A stretch of DNA of 50,138 nucleotides. Source: Verrucomicrobiota bacterium (lineage in GTDB: Bacteria > Verrucomicrobiota > Verrucomicrobiia > Chthoniobacterales > UBA10450). The stretch lies in assembly GCA_003220055.1 (NCBI GenBank), contig QHRF01000005.1, forward strand, positions 1 to 50,138, written 5' to 3'. Below, piece after piece: positions 43,774 to 50,138 of this stretch (position 1 is its first letter; the number at the start of each line of letters is the position of its first letter). The notes below the pieces were generated by a model that was given only the letters and a program-made list of their open reading frames with translations, ran no database searches and had not been told where the DNA came from. The position numbers and the translations under genes were made by a program.

Positions 43774-44621
43774 GTCGGGAAAAAATTGACGTAAACGATG
43801 TTGTAGAGCGTATCGACGCCGATCACGACCGTGATTGCGGTGACGACGCTCGAGGTCGTCGCGGTGCCGACCCCGGCCGCGCCGCCCTTTACCGAGAGAC
43901 CGCGATAGCAAGCGATCGCTGCGATGAGCAAACCGAACATGAAACTCTTGAACACGCCTGTGATGAGGTCCCGAATCAGCAACGCATCGCGGACAAGATC
44001 GAGAAAATAGGGGAACGCGATGGCGAAATAGGCTTTTGAAATCAAGCTGCTGGCGAAGATCGCGGAGATATTTGAAACCGTTGAAAGGCACGGCATCAGG
44101 AAAAACAAGGCGAGCATTCGCGGCGCGACCAAGAACCGAAGCGGTCCGATGCCCATCGCTTCGATGGCTTCGATTTCTTCGGAAACCTGCATCGTGCCGA
44201 GCTCGGCGGTGAAGGACGCGCCGATTCGCGCTGCAAGCATGATGCCCGTCAGCAACGGTCCAAGCTCGCGCGTAAAGCTAATCGCCACTAGACCGGGAAT
44301 CAGCCGCTCCGTTCCAAAGCGTTGCAATTGGTAACCGGTCAGTAACGCCATCGTCAGGCCGAGAAAAAATGAGACCAGCGCGACCAACGGAACGGAATCG
44401 ACGCCGGCGCGCTCGGCATGCCTGAAAAAACTAACAGCGCGAAAAGGTGCTCGTCCGTCGCGCAAACGCTCGATCGTTTCCTCGAACGTGTGCGCAATGA
44501 ACCAGAACATGCTGCCCACTTCGAGCAGGAAATTGCGAAACAGTTCACCCACTTCCTGTAACGCGATCGCCGGTGCCGCGATTAAACCTTCTTCAGTCGA
44601 GTCCTGTTTTTGCTCAGCCAT
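43770..44621 (-). CDS. mlaE: Lipid-transport ABC permease MlaE-like
   Basis: 283 residues with about six membrane helices. ITRELGPLLTG-type motif (SFTRELGPLLTGIMLAARIG), then TAELGTMQVSEEIEAIEAMG, is diagnostic of MlaE. It leads the mlaE-mlaF-mlaD transcription unit; mlaB and mlaC are not seen. The divergent asparaginase gene starts 103 bases away. Confidence 0.93.
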   Translation of the reverse strand: MAEQKQDSTEEGLIAAPAIALQEVGELFRNFLLEVGSMFWFIAHTFEETIERLRDGRAPFRAVSFFRHAERAGVDSVPLVALVSFFLGLTMALLTGYQLQRFGTERLIPGLVAISFTRELGPLLTGIMLAARIGASFTAELGTMQVSEEIEAIEAMGIGPLRFLVAPRMLALFFLMPCLSTVSNISAIFASSLISKAYFAIAFPYFLDLVRDALLIRDLITGVFKSFMFGLLIAAIACYRGLSVKGGAAGVGTATTSSVVTAITVVIGVDTLYNIVYVNFFPT

Positions 44622-44723
44622 GTCGGAAGGGGAAACTGCCTCAGTTCACGGAGGCGAAAAAGCGATTTCTTCTCACTGGCGTGCTGCCGGACCGCGGTCT
44701 ATCTGTTCGAACGCAAGAAATTT

Positions 44724-45752
44724 ATGTCGGCGCGATGTTTTCTAATTTGCGGACTAGTCGTGGTCGCGGCATTAGCTCATGCGCAGCAGTTCGGCAAGAT
44801 GAGTTCAATGAAGGAAAATAAAATTGGATTGGTTGTTCACGGCGGCGCCGGAACGATGGAGCGCGGCAAGATGACGCCGGAACGCGAGCGCGAGTATCGT
44901 GCGGGAATTGAAAATGCGCTTCGGGCCGGCTGGGAAATACTGCAACACGGCGGGTCGAGTTTGGACGCGACTGAAGCTGCGGTGCGCACGTTCGAAGACG
45001 ATCCACTTTTCAACGCCGGCAAAGGCTCGGTCTTCTCGGCCGCCGGCACCAACGAAATGGACGCTGCGATCATGGACGGGAAAACGCTCAAAGCTGGCGC
45101 CGTGGCTGACGTGCGACATATCAAAAACCCGATCAGTCTTGCGCGGCTCGTGATGGAGAAATCGCCGCACGTTTTGATGAGCGGCGAGGGCGCGGAAACC
45201 TTTGCCAAAGAACACGGCGTCGAGCTCGTCGATCAAAAATATTTTTTCACTCAGGAACGCTGGGACGCACTCCAGAAAACAAAAGCCGCCGAAAAGGCGG
45301 GCGCCAACGGTGACAAGAAGTTCATAATCACCGACCAGGACTTGCATGGAACGGTTGGCGCGGTCGCACTGGATCGAAATGGAAATTTGGCCGCAGCAAC
45401 TTCGACCGGGGGCAAAACAAACAAACTGAGTGGGCGGATCGGCGATACGCCGATCATTGGCGGAGGTACCTACGCGAACAATGCGACTTGCGCCGTGTCG
45501 GGCACTGGAGATGGCGAGTATTTCATCATGGCCACGGCCGCGCACGACGTCTCGGCGTTAATGGAATATCGGCATAAAACCGTCGAGGAAGCGAGTGTCG
45601 CGGTCATCGATAAAATCGCAAAACTTGGTGGGACCGGCGGCATGATCGCAATCGATAAAAGCGGCAAAATCGCGCTACCGTTCAACACCTCGGGAATGTA
45701 TCGGGGATATGTCGATCCAAACGGCAAGTTCATCACCGAGATTTATCGCTGA
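44724..45752 (+). CDS. Secreted isoaspartyl peptidase/L-asparaginase (Ntn hydrolase)
   Basis: 342 residues from MSARCFLICG, with a signal peptide to about Ala20; the frame to 44610 is not needed. Type III plant-like asparaginase: VVHGGAGTM, GGSSLDATEAAV, FNAGKGSVF, and autoprocessing nucleophile Thr210 (LHGTVGAVALD), then GDTPIIGGGTYA and GTGDGEYF. It removes isoaspartyl residues from peptides or hydrolyses asparagine, here outside the cytoplasm. Confidence 0.92.
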   Translation: MSARCFLICGLVVVAALAHAQQFGKMSSMKENKIGLVVHGGAGTMERGKMTPEREREYRAGIENALRAGWEILQHGGSSLDATEAAVRTFEDDPLFNAGKGSVFSAAGTNEMDAAIMDGKTLKAGAVADVRHIKNPISLARLVMEKSPHVLMSGEGAETFAKEHGVELVDQKYFFTQERWDALQKTKAAEKAGANGDKKFIITDQDLHGTVGAVALDRNGNLAAATSTGGKTNKLSGRIGDTPIIGGGTYANNATCAVSGTGDGEYFIMATAAHDVSALMEYRHKTVEEASVAVIDKIAKLGGTGGMIAIDKSGKIALPFNTSGMYRGYVDPNGKFITEIYR

Positions 45753-45754
45753 AG

Positions 45755-45825
45755 TCGTGACTCGTAATTCGTTACATCGTTAAATCGTTGCCGAATCACG
45801 AGTCTCGATTCACGAATCTCGACTT
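45755..45825. repeat. Low-complexity CGATTCACGAATCTCG repeats
   Basis: The gap between the peptidase and glycosyltransferase genes is filled with related 8-12 base units (GACTCGTAATTCG, CGAATCACGAGTCTCG, GATTCACGAATCTCG), partly inverted relative to each other. Confidence 0.7.
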
Positions 45826-45828
45826 TCC

Positions 45829-46542
45829 ATGCTACCGCCCTTCTCCGTCGCTATTCCCTGCTTTAACGAAGGGGCGCGAATCGGTGACACCGTCCGCTCG
45901 ACGCTTGATTATTTATCCTCGGAAAGTCCGGACGCGGAATTGATTGTAGTCAACGACGGTTCGACAGACGCAACATCGACGATCGTTCGAGACGCATTAG
46001 CGGGTGCAAAAATCCAAACTCGAATGCTTGAGAATTTTCCTAATCGCGGAAAAGGCGCAGCGGTACGCACCGGACTGCTTGCGGCGACCAAACCAATCGG
46101 ATTGTTTTTCGACGCCGACCTTTCCACACCGTTGAAGGAGATTCCGAAAGTGATCGAGCCGATCGCTAACGGAGATGTCGATATTGCGTTCGGTTCGCGC
46201 GCGCTTGATCGCAGTCTGATCGGTATTCGGCAGCCATGGCGGCGCGAACAGGCCGGTCGCGTGTTCAATTTGATCGTGCGACTCGCGACTGGGATGCCGT
46301 TCTGGGACACGCAGTGCGGTTTCAAAGCCTTTCGGCTCGATGTTTGCCGGCCAATTCTGGAAAAGGCGCACACCATTGGGTTCGCGTTTGATGTTGAGCT
46401 TCTATTTCTCGCCCATCGCGCCGGATTGAGGCTGCGCGAAATTCCGGTGCGTTGGAACCATGCCGAAGGCAGCAAGGTCCAGGTGATTCACGATAGCTTG
46501 CGCATGCTGCGCGAAGTGATCGCATTGCGGATGAACTTGTAG
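45829..46542 (+). CDS. Family 2 glycosyltransferase, dolichyl-phosphate glucosyltransferase-like
   Basis: 237 residues. GT-A fold: SVAIPCFNEGARI, ELIVVNDGSTDATS (DGS), FFDADLSTPLKEIPKVI (DxD), and DTQCGFKAFR, which match Alg5/DPM-like enzymes that make polyprenyl-phosphate sugars. No membrane helix is present. It transfers a hexose from a nucleotide sugar, probably to undecaprenyl phosphate. Confidence 0.87.
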   Translation: MLPPFSVAIPCFNEGARIGDTVRSTLDYLSSESPDAELIVVNDGSTDATSTIVRDALAGAKIQTRMLENFPNRGKGAAVRTGLLAATKPIGLFFDADLSTPLKEIPKVIEPIANGDVDIAFGSRALDRSLIGIRQPWRREQAGRVFNLIVRLATGMPFWDTQCGFKAFRLDVCRPILEKAHTIGFAFDVELLFLAHRAGLRLREIPVRWNHAEGSKVQVIHDSLRMLREVIALRMNL

Positions 46543-46543
46543 C

Positions 46544-46562
46544 CGCTTCGCTCTGCGAAGCG
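46544..46562. repeat. 8-bp palindrome after the glycosyltransferase gene
   Basis: CGCTTCGC-TCT-GCGAAGCG, in an 80-base gap between convergent genes. It may serve as a bidirectional stop, although there is no U-run. Confidence 0.6.
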
Positions 46563-46622
46563 TGACGCTCGCGCGTGCATCGCGTCGTTCAGAGAGCGAC
46601 GCCTACGAACAAAGCTTGGGTG

Positions 46623-47024
46623 TTACTTCTTAACGACTTCGGCGTTCTCGAGCATCGCGATACCGCCGCGGTCGGCTAATTTGCCCTTCAGCGTCACCGT
46701 TTTGCCGCAGTACTCCGCCAACTGCTCGTTCATCGGTTTGTGCTCGCCGACGACCAGATACGCTTTGCCGTCACTAACAATTCCGACCGGGCCGCCGTTC
46801 TTGATGCATTTCGCGCCGCAGGATTGACCATGACTTTCGCCGACCGCGTTGTGATCGACATAGCACATCATATCGACGATTTCGCCGGTCACGGTTTTCT
46901 CGGCACTGGCGCTGAGATTTTCTTTTCCGTGCTCATGCTCTTGAGCGAGAGCGAAGGGAGAAAGTGTTAAAGCGATGGCGAACATCGCACTGACTACCAT
47001 CTGGCAAAGGTTCGGTTTATTCAT
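46623..47024 (-). CDS. Secreted Cys-containing hypothetical protein
   Basis: 133 residues. A signal peptide ends near ALAQ (28). The mature domain has TVTGEIVDMMCYVDHN, then SHGQSCGAKCIKNGGPVG, and YCGKTVTLKGKLADRGG. Four Cys and nearby His (EHEHG, VDHN) could bind a metal or form disulfides. The beta-rich pattern suggests a small OB-like or cupredoxin-like fold. No named family is recognised. It lies 4 bases after carA on the same strand. Confidence 0.68.
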   Translation of the reverse strand: MNKPNLCQMVVSAMFAIALTLSPFALAQEHEHGKENLSASAEKTVTGEIVDMMCYVDHNAVGESHGQSCGAKCIKNGGPVGIVSDGKAYLVVGEHKPMNEQLAEYCGKTVTLKGKLADRGGIAMLENAEVVKK

Positions 47025-47027
47025 AAT

Positions 47028-48179
47028 TCATTTTCCCCTCTTCTTGTCCTCAATCAAATCCGCGAACTGCGAAAAGAAATAGGACGCGTCATGCGGGCCG
47101 GGCGCGGCTTCGGGATGATACTGCACGCTGAAAATCGGCAATTCCTTGTGACGCATGCCTTCGACCGTGTTGTCGTTCAAATTGATGTGGCTTACTTCGA
47201 CATTTTTCGGCAAAGACTCGGGATCGACTGCGAAACCGTGATTCTGTGCGGTGATCGCGACCTTGCCGGTACTTAAATCCTTGACTGGCTGATTGGCGCC
47301 GCGATGGCCGAACTTTAGTTTGAATGTCGTTCCACCGAACGCGAAGCCGAGGATTTGGTGGCCAAGGCAAATTCCAAAGATCGGCTTCTTGCCCATTAAA
47401 TCGGCGACCGTTTTGTGGGCGTAAGGCAGCGCCGACGGGTCTCCTGGACCATTTGAAAGAAAAATTCCGTCTGGATTGAGGGCGAGCGCCTGCTCAGCGG
47501 TTGTCGCAGCTGGAACGACCGTGACGCCAAACCCCTTCTGCCGCAGCAGTCGCAAAATATTTTGTTTGATACCGTAATCATAAGCAACGACCCGAAATCG
47601 AATTGGCGGCAATTTCGGTTTGTTGTCGCCGTTGCCATTCACGATCGACCAAGGTTCGCTTAACTTATCGCTCGGGTCCCATTGATAAATCTCCGGCGTC
47701 GAGACTTCGCGGACATAATCCATTCCAATCACGCCTTCGCCATTGAGCGCGCGTTGCACCGCTTGTTCGGTCGACATTTCCTCAGTCGTTAAACACGCCT
47801 TCATCGCGCCACGCGTCCGCAAATGCCGCGTCAGCGCGCGCGTGTCGATCCCTTGGACGCCGGGGATGTCCCATTTGCGCAAATATTCATCGAGCGACAT
47901 TTCCGAACGCCAGTTGCTCGGCGCCTCGCTCAGTTCTTCGATTACAAACCCACGGACGTGCGGCGAGCGGCTTTCCTGATCGAGCGAGTTGGTTCCGTAA
48001 TTTCCGATTAGCGGATAAGTCATGGCCACGATCTGGCCCCGATAGGAAGGATCGGTCAGTACTTCCTGATAACCGGTCATCGCGGTGTTGAAACAAATCT
48101 CGCCGACGCGCGTTCCGGTTGCGCCAAATGATTCGCCCCCGAAATATTTTCCGTCTTCGAGAGCGAGCAGGGCGCGCAT
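47028..48179 (-). CDS. carA: Carbamoyl-phosphate synthase small subunit
   Basis: 383 residues. N-terminal CarA domain ([32 protein letters not shown]) and C-terminal class I glutamine amidotransferase with Cys271 (GICLGHQ), His355 and Glu357 (YHPEAAPGP). It feeds ammonia to CarB for arginine and pyrimidine synthesis; carB is not in the window. The 5' leader (48180-48480) holds a structured RNA and a repeat. Confidence 0.95.
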   Translation of the reverse strand: MRALLALEDGKYFGGESFGATGTRVGEICFNTAMTGYQEVLTDPSYRGQIVAMTYPLIGNYGTNSLDQESRSPHVRGFVIEELSEAPSNWRSEMSLDEYLRKWDIPGVQGIDTRALTRHLRTRGAMKACLTTEEMSTEQAVQRALNGEGVIGMDYVREVSTPEIYQWDPSDKLSEPWSIVNGNGDNKPKLPPIRFRVVAYDYGIKQNILRLLRQKGFGVTVVPAATTAEQALALNPDGIFLSNGPGDPSALPYAHKTVADLMGKKPIFGICLGHQILGFAFGGTTFKLKFGHRGANQPVKDLSTGKVAITAQNHGFAVDPESLPKNVEVSHINLNDNTVEGMRHKELPIFSVQYHPEAAPGPHDASYFFSQFADLIEDKKRGK

Positions 48180-48251
48180 CGCGGGTGATTGTCGATGTTA
48201 ACGAGCGAATTTCAAATGTTTGAATTCAATCTTCGACGTTGGGCATTTAAT

Positions 48252-48269
48252 GCCAGTCCGGCTCGGACC
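48252..48269 (+). repeat. CCAGTCCGGCTCGGAC family repeat, copy 5
   Basis: GCCAGTCCGGCTCGGACC in the carA leader, between the terminator (48294-48324) and the carA start. The preceding TTTAAT weakly matches the AATAAAGG extension seen in copies 2 and 4. Confidence 0.9.
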
Positions 48270-48284
48270 GTTGGGCGTTTTGCT

Positions 48285-48324
48285 GAAAAGGAAAAGGCCC
48301 GGATCGACAAGCAATCCGGGCCTT
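48285..48324 (-). terminator. Strong intrinsic terminator
   Basis: 11-bp perfect stem AAGGCCCGGAT/ATCCGGGCCTT (48294-48304 with 48314-48324), a 9-base loop, then TTTTCCTTTTC on the minus strand. It ends the structured RNA about 105 bases before the carA start. Confidence 0.88.
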
Positions 48325-48465
48325 CTGCAAAGTTTTACCCCACAGGTGCCGTTTAGGTGAATCTCCCGTTCCCTTTCGGTAAACGGCGGATGACCGTCGC
48401 TGCGGAATCTGACTTCCAATAAAGGCCTGTCATTCTCCGCACCAACCAAGCCTCCTTTATTTCGT
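48285..48465 (-). ncRNA. Structured RNA upstream of carA (leader or small RNA), class unknown
   Basis: Read on the minus strand. A hairpin pairs 48429-48441 with 48401-48413 (TGCGGAG..TGAC with GTCA..TTCCGCA, one small internal loop). Its 15-base loop contains CCTTTATT, complementary to AATAAAGG just upstream (48454-48461 with 48418-48425), giving a pseudoknot. Another stem pairs GCCGTTTA (48380-48387) with TAAACGGC (48348-48355). A third hairpin, CTGTGGGG/CTTTGCAG, and a terminator follow. No riboswitch, T-box, 6S or SRP signature could be matched. It lies between pheT and carA, so it could be a carA attenuator or an independent RNA. Confidence 0.6.
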
Positions 48466-48598
48466 CAACTATCGGTTCGGGGACGTCACCTCAATCTCGA
48501 ACATCGCAGGGTAAATTCGAAAGCCGCTGGTTGAGAGTTGAGTGGAAAGCACTGGTTTCCTTCCCAACCCTCAACGAGCGGCTTTCACTTTCAAAGAA

Positions 48599-50138
48599 CT
48601 ACTCGCGCAATTCCGCGCCGAGGTCGCGCTGCAATCGCTCGCGAATTTTCGCGTGCACCGCACTCACTTCCTCACTTGTCAGTGTGCGACTCCGATCTCG
48701 ATATGTCAATCGATATGCAAGCGACTTTCGTTCCGATCCGAGACCGGCTGCGCCTTCCCCGGCGAACAAATCGAACAGTTCCACGCGTTCGAGCAACGGC
48801 TCCTTCGGTTCTTGAATCGCTCGCAAAATTTTCGCGTGCGAAACTTCTTCCGGCACAATCATCGCAATGTCGCGCGTGATTGATGGATACCGGTCAAGCT
48901 CGCCAAACTTTTTCGCTGATTCGCCAACGACTAAAAGAAGATCGGCATGCAGCTCAGCAATGAGCACCGGACCTGGCGCACTGGATTTGGTCGCTGAAAG
49001 TTGTCCGCTAAAGCCGATCATTTGATCTCGGGACCAAATGTCGACCGCCAGCGCGAGATCAGGATATTTCGCCGGCCGAAACGACAGATCTGGAATAACG
49101 CACTCCAACGCGCCCTTGAGATCGAACAGGTCCAGACCGCGGCTCGTTTGCGATCGCCAATTCGGCGCGCGCGTAATATTTCCCCAGAGCAAAATCCCGA
49201 GATGCCGTTCTTCCTTTCCGGACGGCGGGATAAACGTGCGCCCGATTTCAAAGATGGCGACGGTCTCGGCGCCCGCGCGAACATTTCGTTCGAGCACTTC
49301 GAGCAGACCGCCGATCAAGGTTGGCCGCAGCGCGATGTGATCTTCGCTCAACGGATTGCGCAGCTCGATCGCGTTTTCGCTGAAGGCGGAGGCGCTTCTC
49401 GGAATCAATTTGGATGTGCGCGCTTCCGAAAGTCCGTGCGCAACCAGACGCGCGCGGAAGACCGATTCCAAATCGTGCGAATGATCGGCCGCGCTCGAAG
49501 GCGTGAACCGGCTTCGGTCGGTCCCCGGAACCTTGTCGACTCCGAATGCGCGAATGACCTCTTCGATAAGATCGACATCGCGCTGCAAGTCCCGCCGATG
49601 GCTCGGAATTTTCCATTTCGTCGTCCTAGCGGCGCTAGTTTTTTTCAGACCGAGCCCGGTCAGAATCTCATCGACGGTCTTCGGCTTAATCGTGATGCCG
49701 ACGACTCGATCGGCTTTTTCGTAGGTCAGCGAAACGTCAGCCGGATTCGCCGGCACTTTGCCCGCCACTCCAATTTCTTTTGCCGGAGTTCCATTCGCGA
49801 TCTCGCGAATCAGTTCGGTTGCGCGGTGCGATGCCCGCAAAACCATTTCCGGATCGACCCCGCGTTCGAAGCGATAACTCGCGTCGCTCGGTAAACTCAA
49901 ATTGCGCGCAGTGCGCCGAACGCTGGCCGGTAAAAAGTAAGCGCTCTCGAGCAGAATGTTTTTTGTGGATTCCGTCACACCGGTTTCTTCGCCGCCCATT
50001 ACTCCGGCAATTCCAACCGCGCGCTCTTGATCGGCAACGACCAGATTATCCGGCTTGAGCGAGTAAGTCTTGCCGTCGAGCGCGAGAAATTTCTCGCCGT
50101 CCCGCGCCAGCCGGACATTAATTCCATCTTTCAATTTA
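48599..50138 (-). CDS. pheT: Phenylalanine-tRNA ligase beta subunit, truncated at window end
   Basis: About 513 C-terminal residues are visible; the N-terminus lies beyond base 50138. Visible parts are the end of the B3/B4 editing domain (GIAGVMGGEETGVTE, ESAYFLPASVRRTARNL), domain B5 (about 120-200, SHRRDLQRDVDLIEEVIR), the catalytic-like core (NPLSEDHIALRPTLIGGLLE) and the C-terminal anticodon-binding domain (KFGELDRYPSITRDIAMIVP, then RLTYRDRSRTLTSEEV). It pairs with PheS to charge tRNA-Phe. Confidence 0.95.
   Translation of the reverse strand, partial: KLKDGINVRLARDGEKFLALDGKTYSLKPDNLVVADQERAVGIAGVMGGEETGVTESTKNILLESAYFLPASVRRTARNLSLPSDASYRFERGVDPEMVLRASHRATELIREIANGTPAKEIGVAGKVPANPADVSLTYEKADRVVGITIKPKTVDEILTGLGLKKTSAARTTKWKIPSHRRDLQRDVDLIEEVIRAFGVDKVPGTDRSRFTPSSAADHSHDLESVFRARLVAHGLSEARTSKLIPRSASAFSENAIELRNPLSEDHIALRPTLIGGLLEVLERNVRAGAETVAIFEIGRTFIPPSGKEERHLGILLWGNITRAPNWRSQTSRGLDLFDLKGALECVIPDLSFRPAKYPDLALAVDIWSRDQMIGFSGQLSATKSSAPGPVLIAELHADLLLVVGESAKKFGELDRYPSITRDIAMIVPEEVSHAKILRAIQEPKEPLLERVELFDLFAGEGAAGLGSERKSLAYRLTYRDRSRTLTSEEVSAVHAKIRERLQRDLGAELRE

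Noticed and set aside
43774-44091. Longer N-terminus for mlaF
   Set aside because: The extra 106 residues are an Arg-rich shadow of mlaE, and the ATG at 43773 gives the usual ATPase length and an ATGA overlap.
48285-48465. Known riboswitch, T-box, 6S or SRP RNA
   Set aside because: I looked for T-box, cobalamin, TPP, SRP and 6S consensus features. None were convincing, so the RNA is left unclassified.
49001-49894. 297-codon plus-strand frame
   Set aside because: Antisense to pheT; the residues are Arg-rich shadow sequence.

Overview
The window is a dense bacterial chromosome segment. It is moderately GC-rich, with short intergenic gaps and many ATGA-type gene overlaps. It looks most like a Verrucomicrobiota genome, probably a soil lineage. 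The pointers are a Minf_1886-family gene, a dksA-rpmG-rpsR cluster with few zinc-binding cysteines, a poxvirus-type topoisomerase IB, a Mla system, and many very short dispersed repeats between and inside genes. The assignment is an inference from gene content. No phage, plasmid, transposase or CRISPR is visible.

Region 1 (1-14.2 kb) is acyl-CoA and propionate metabolism. It holds a 5'-truncated SCP2-type thiolase, a VOC protein, a FabG-like reductase and an IcmF-like B12-dependent acyl-CoA mutase divided into two overlapping ORFs. A DUF1203 protein, an MFS transporter, a fused 3-oxoacid CoA-transferase, methylcitrate-cycle genes in the order prpD-prpB-prpC and a hotdog thioesterase follow. 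Together they suggest use of short-chain, odd-chain or branched acyl-CoAs. A tRNA-Arg(UCU) follows.

Region 2 (14.3-20.1 kb) is a tightly overlapping run sppA - CPBP protease - thiL - tsaE - tsaB - alr: membrane proteolysis, thiamine cofactor, tRNA t6A modification and cell-wall D-alanine. Region 3 (20.1-22.2 kb) has a lone RelE/ParE-like protein, a small membrane gene broken by a perfect 14-bp tandem duplication, a repeat-filled gap, and dksA-rpmG-rpsR on the minus strand.

Region 4 (22.2-28.9 kb) has two ABC-2 permeases on the minus strand that flank a plus-strand MacA/MacB-type exporter and a rhodanese pair, followed by pdxA. Region 5 (28.9-37.8 kb) has mfd-surA, an L,D-transpeptidase, an FmdB zinc ribbon, secreted and membrane proteins of unknown role, and the Minf_1886 gene. 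Region 6 (37.8-42 kb) has an M16 protease interrupted by an apparent deletion and frameshift, a DUF1844 protein and topoisomerase IB. Region 7 (42-50.1 kb) has mlaE-mlaF-mlaD, a secreted isoaspartyl peptidase, a glycosyltransferase, carA with a structured leader or small RNA upstream, and the 3' part of pheT.

The two most unusual signals are these. First, several families of 16-40 nt repeats and palindromes sit between genes and also inside open reading frames (icmF linker, thiL, pdxA, mfd, M16 protease, DUF1844 gene), where they are translated. Second, a roughly 180-nt minus-strand RNA upstream of carA has a long hairpin, a predicted loop-to-flank pseudoknot, further helices and a strong terminator, and matches no RNA family I can name.
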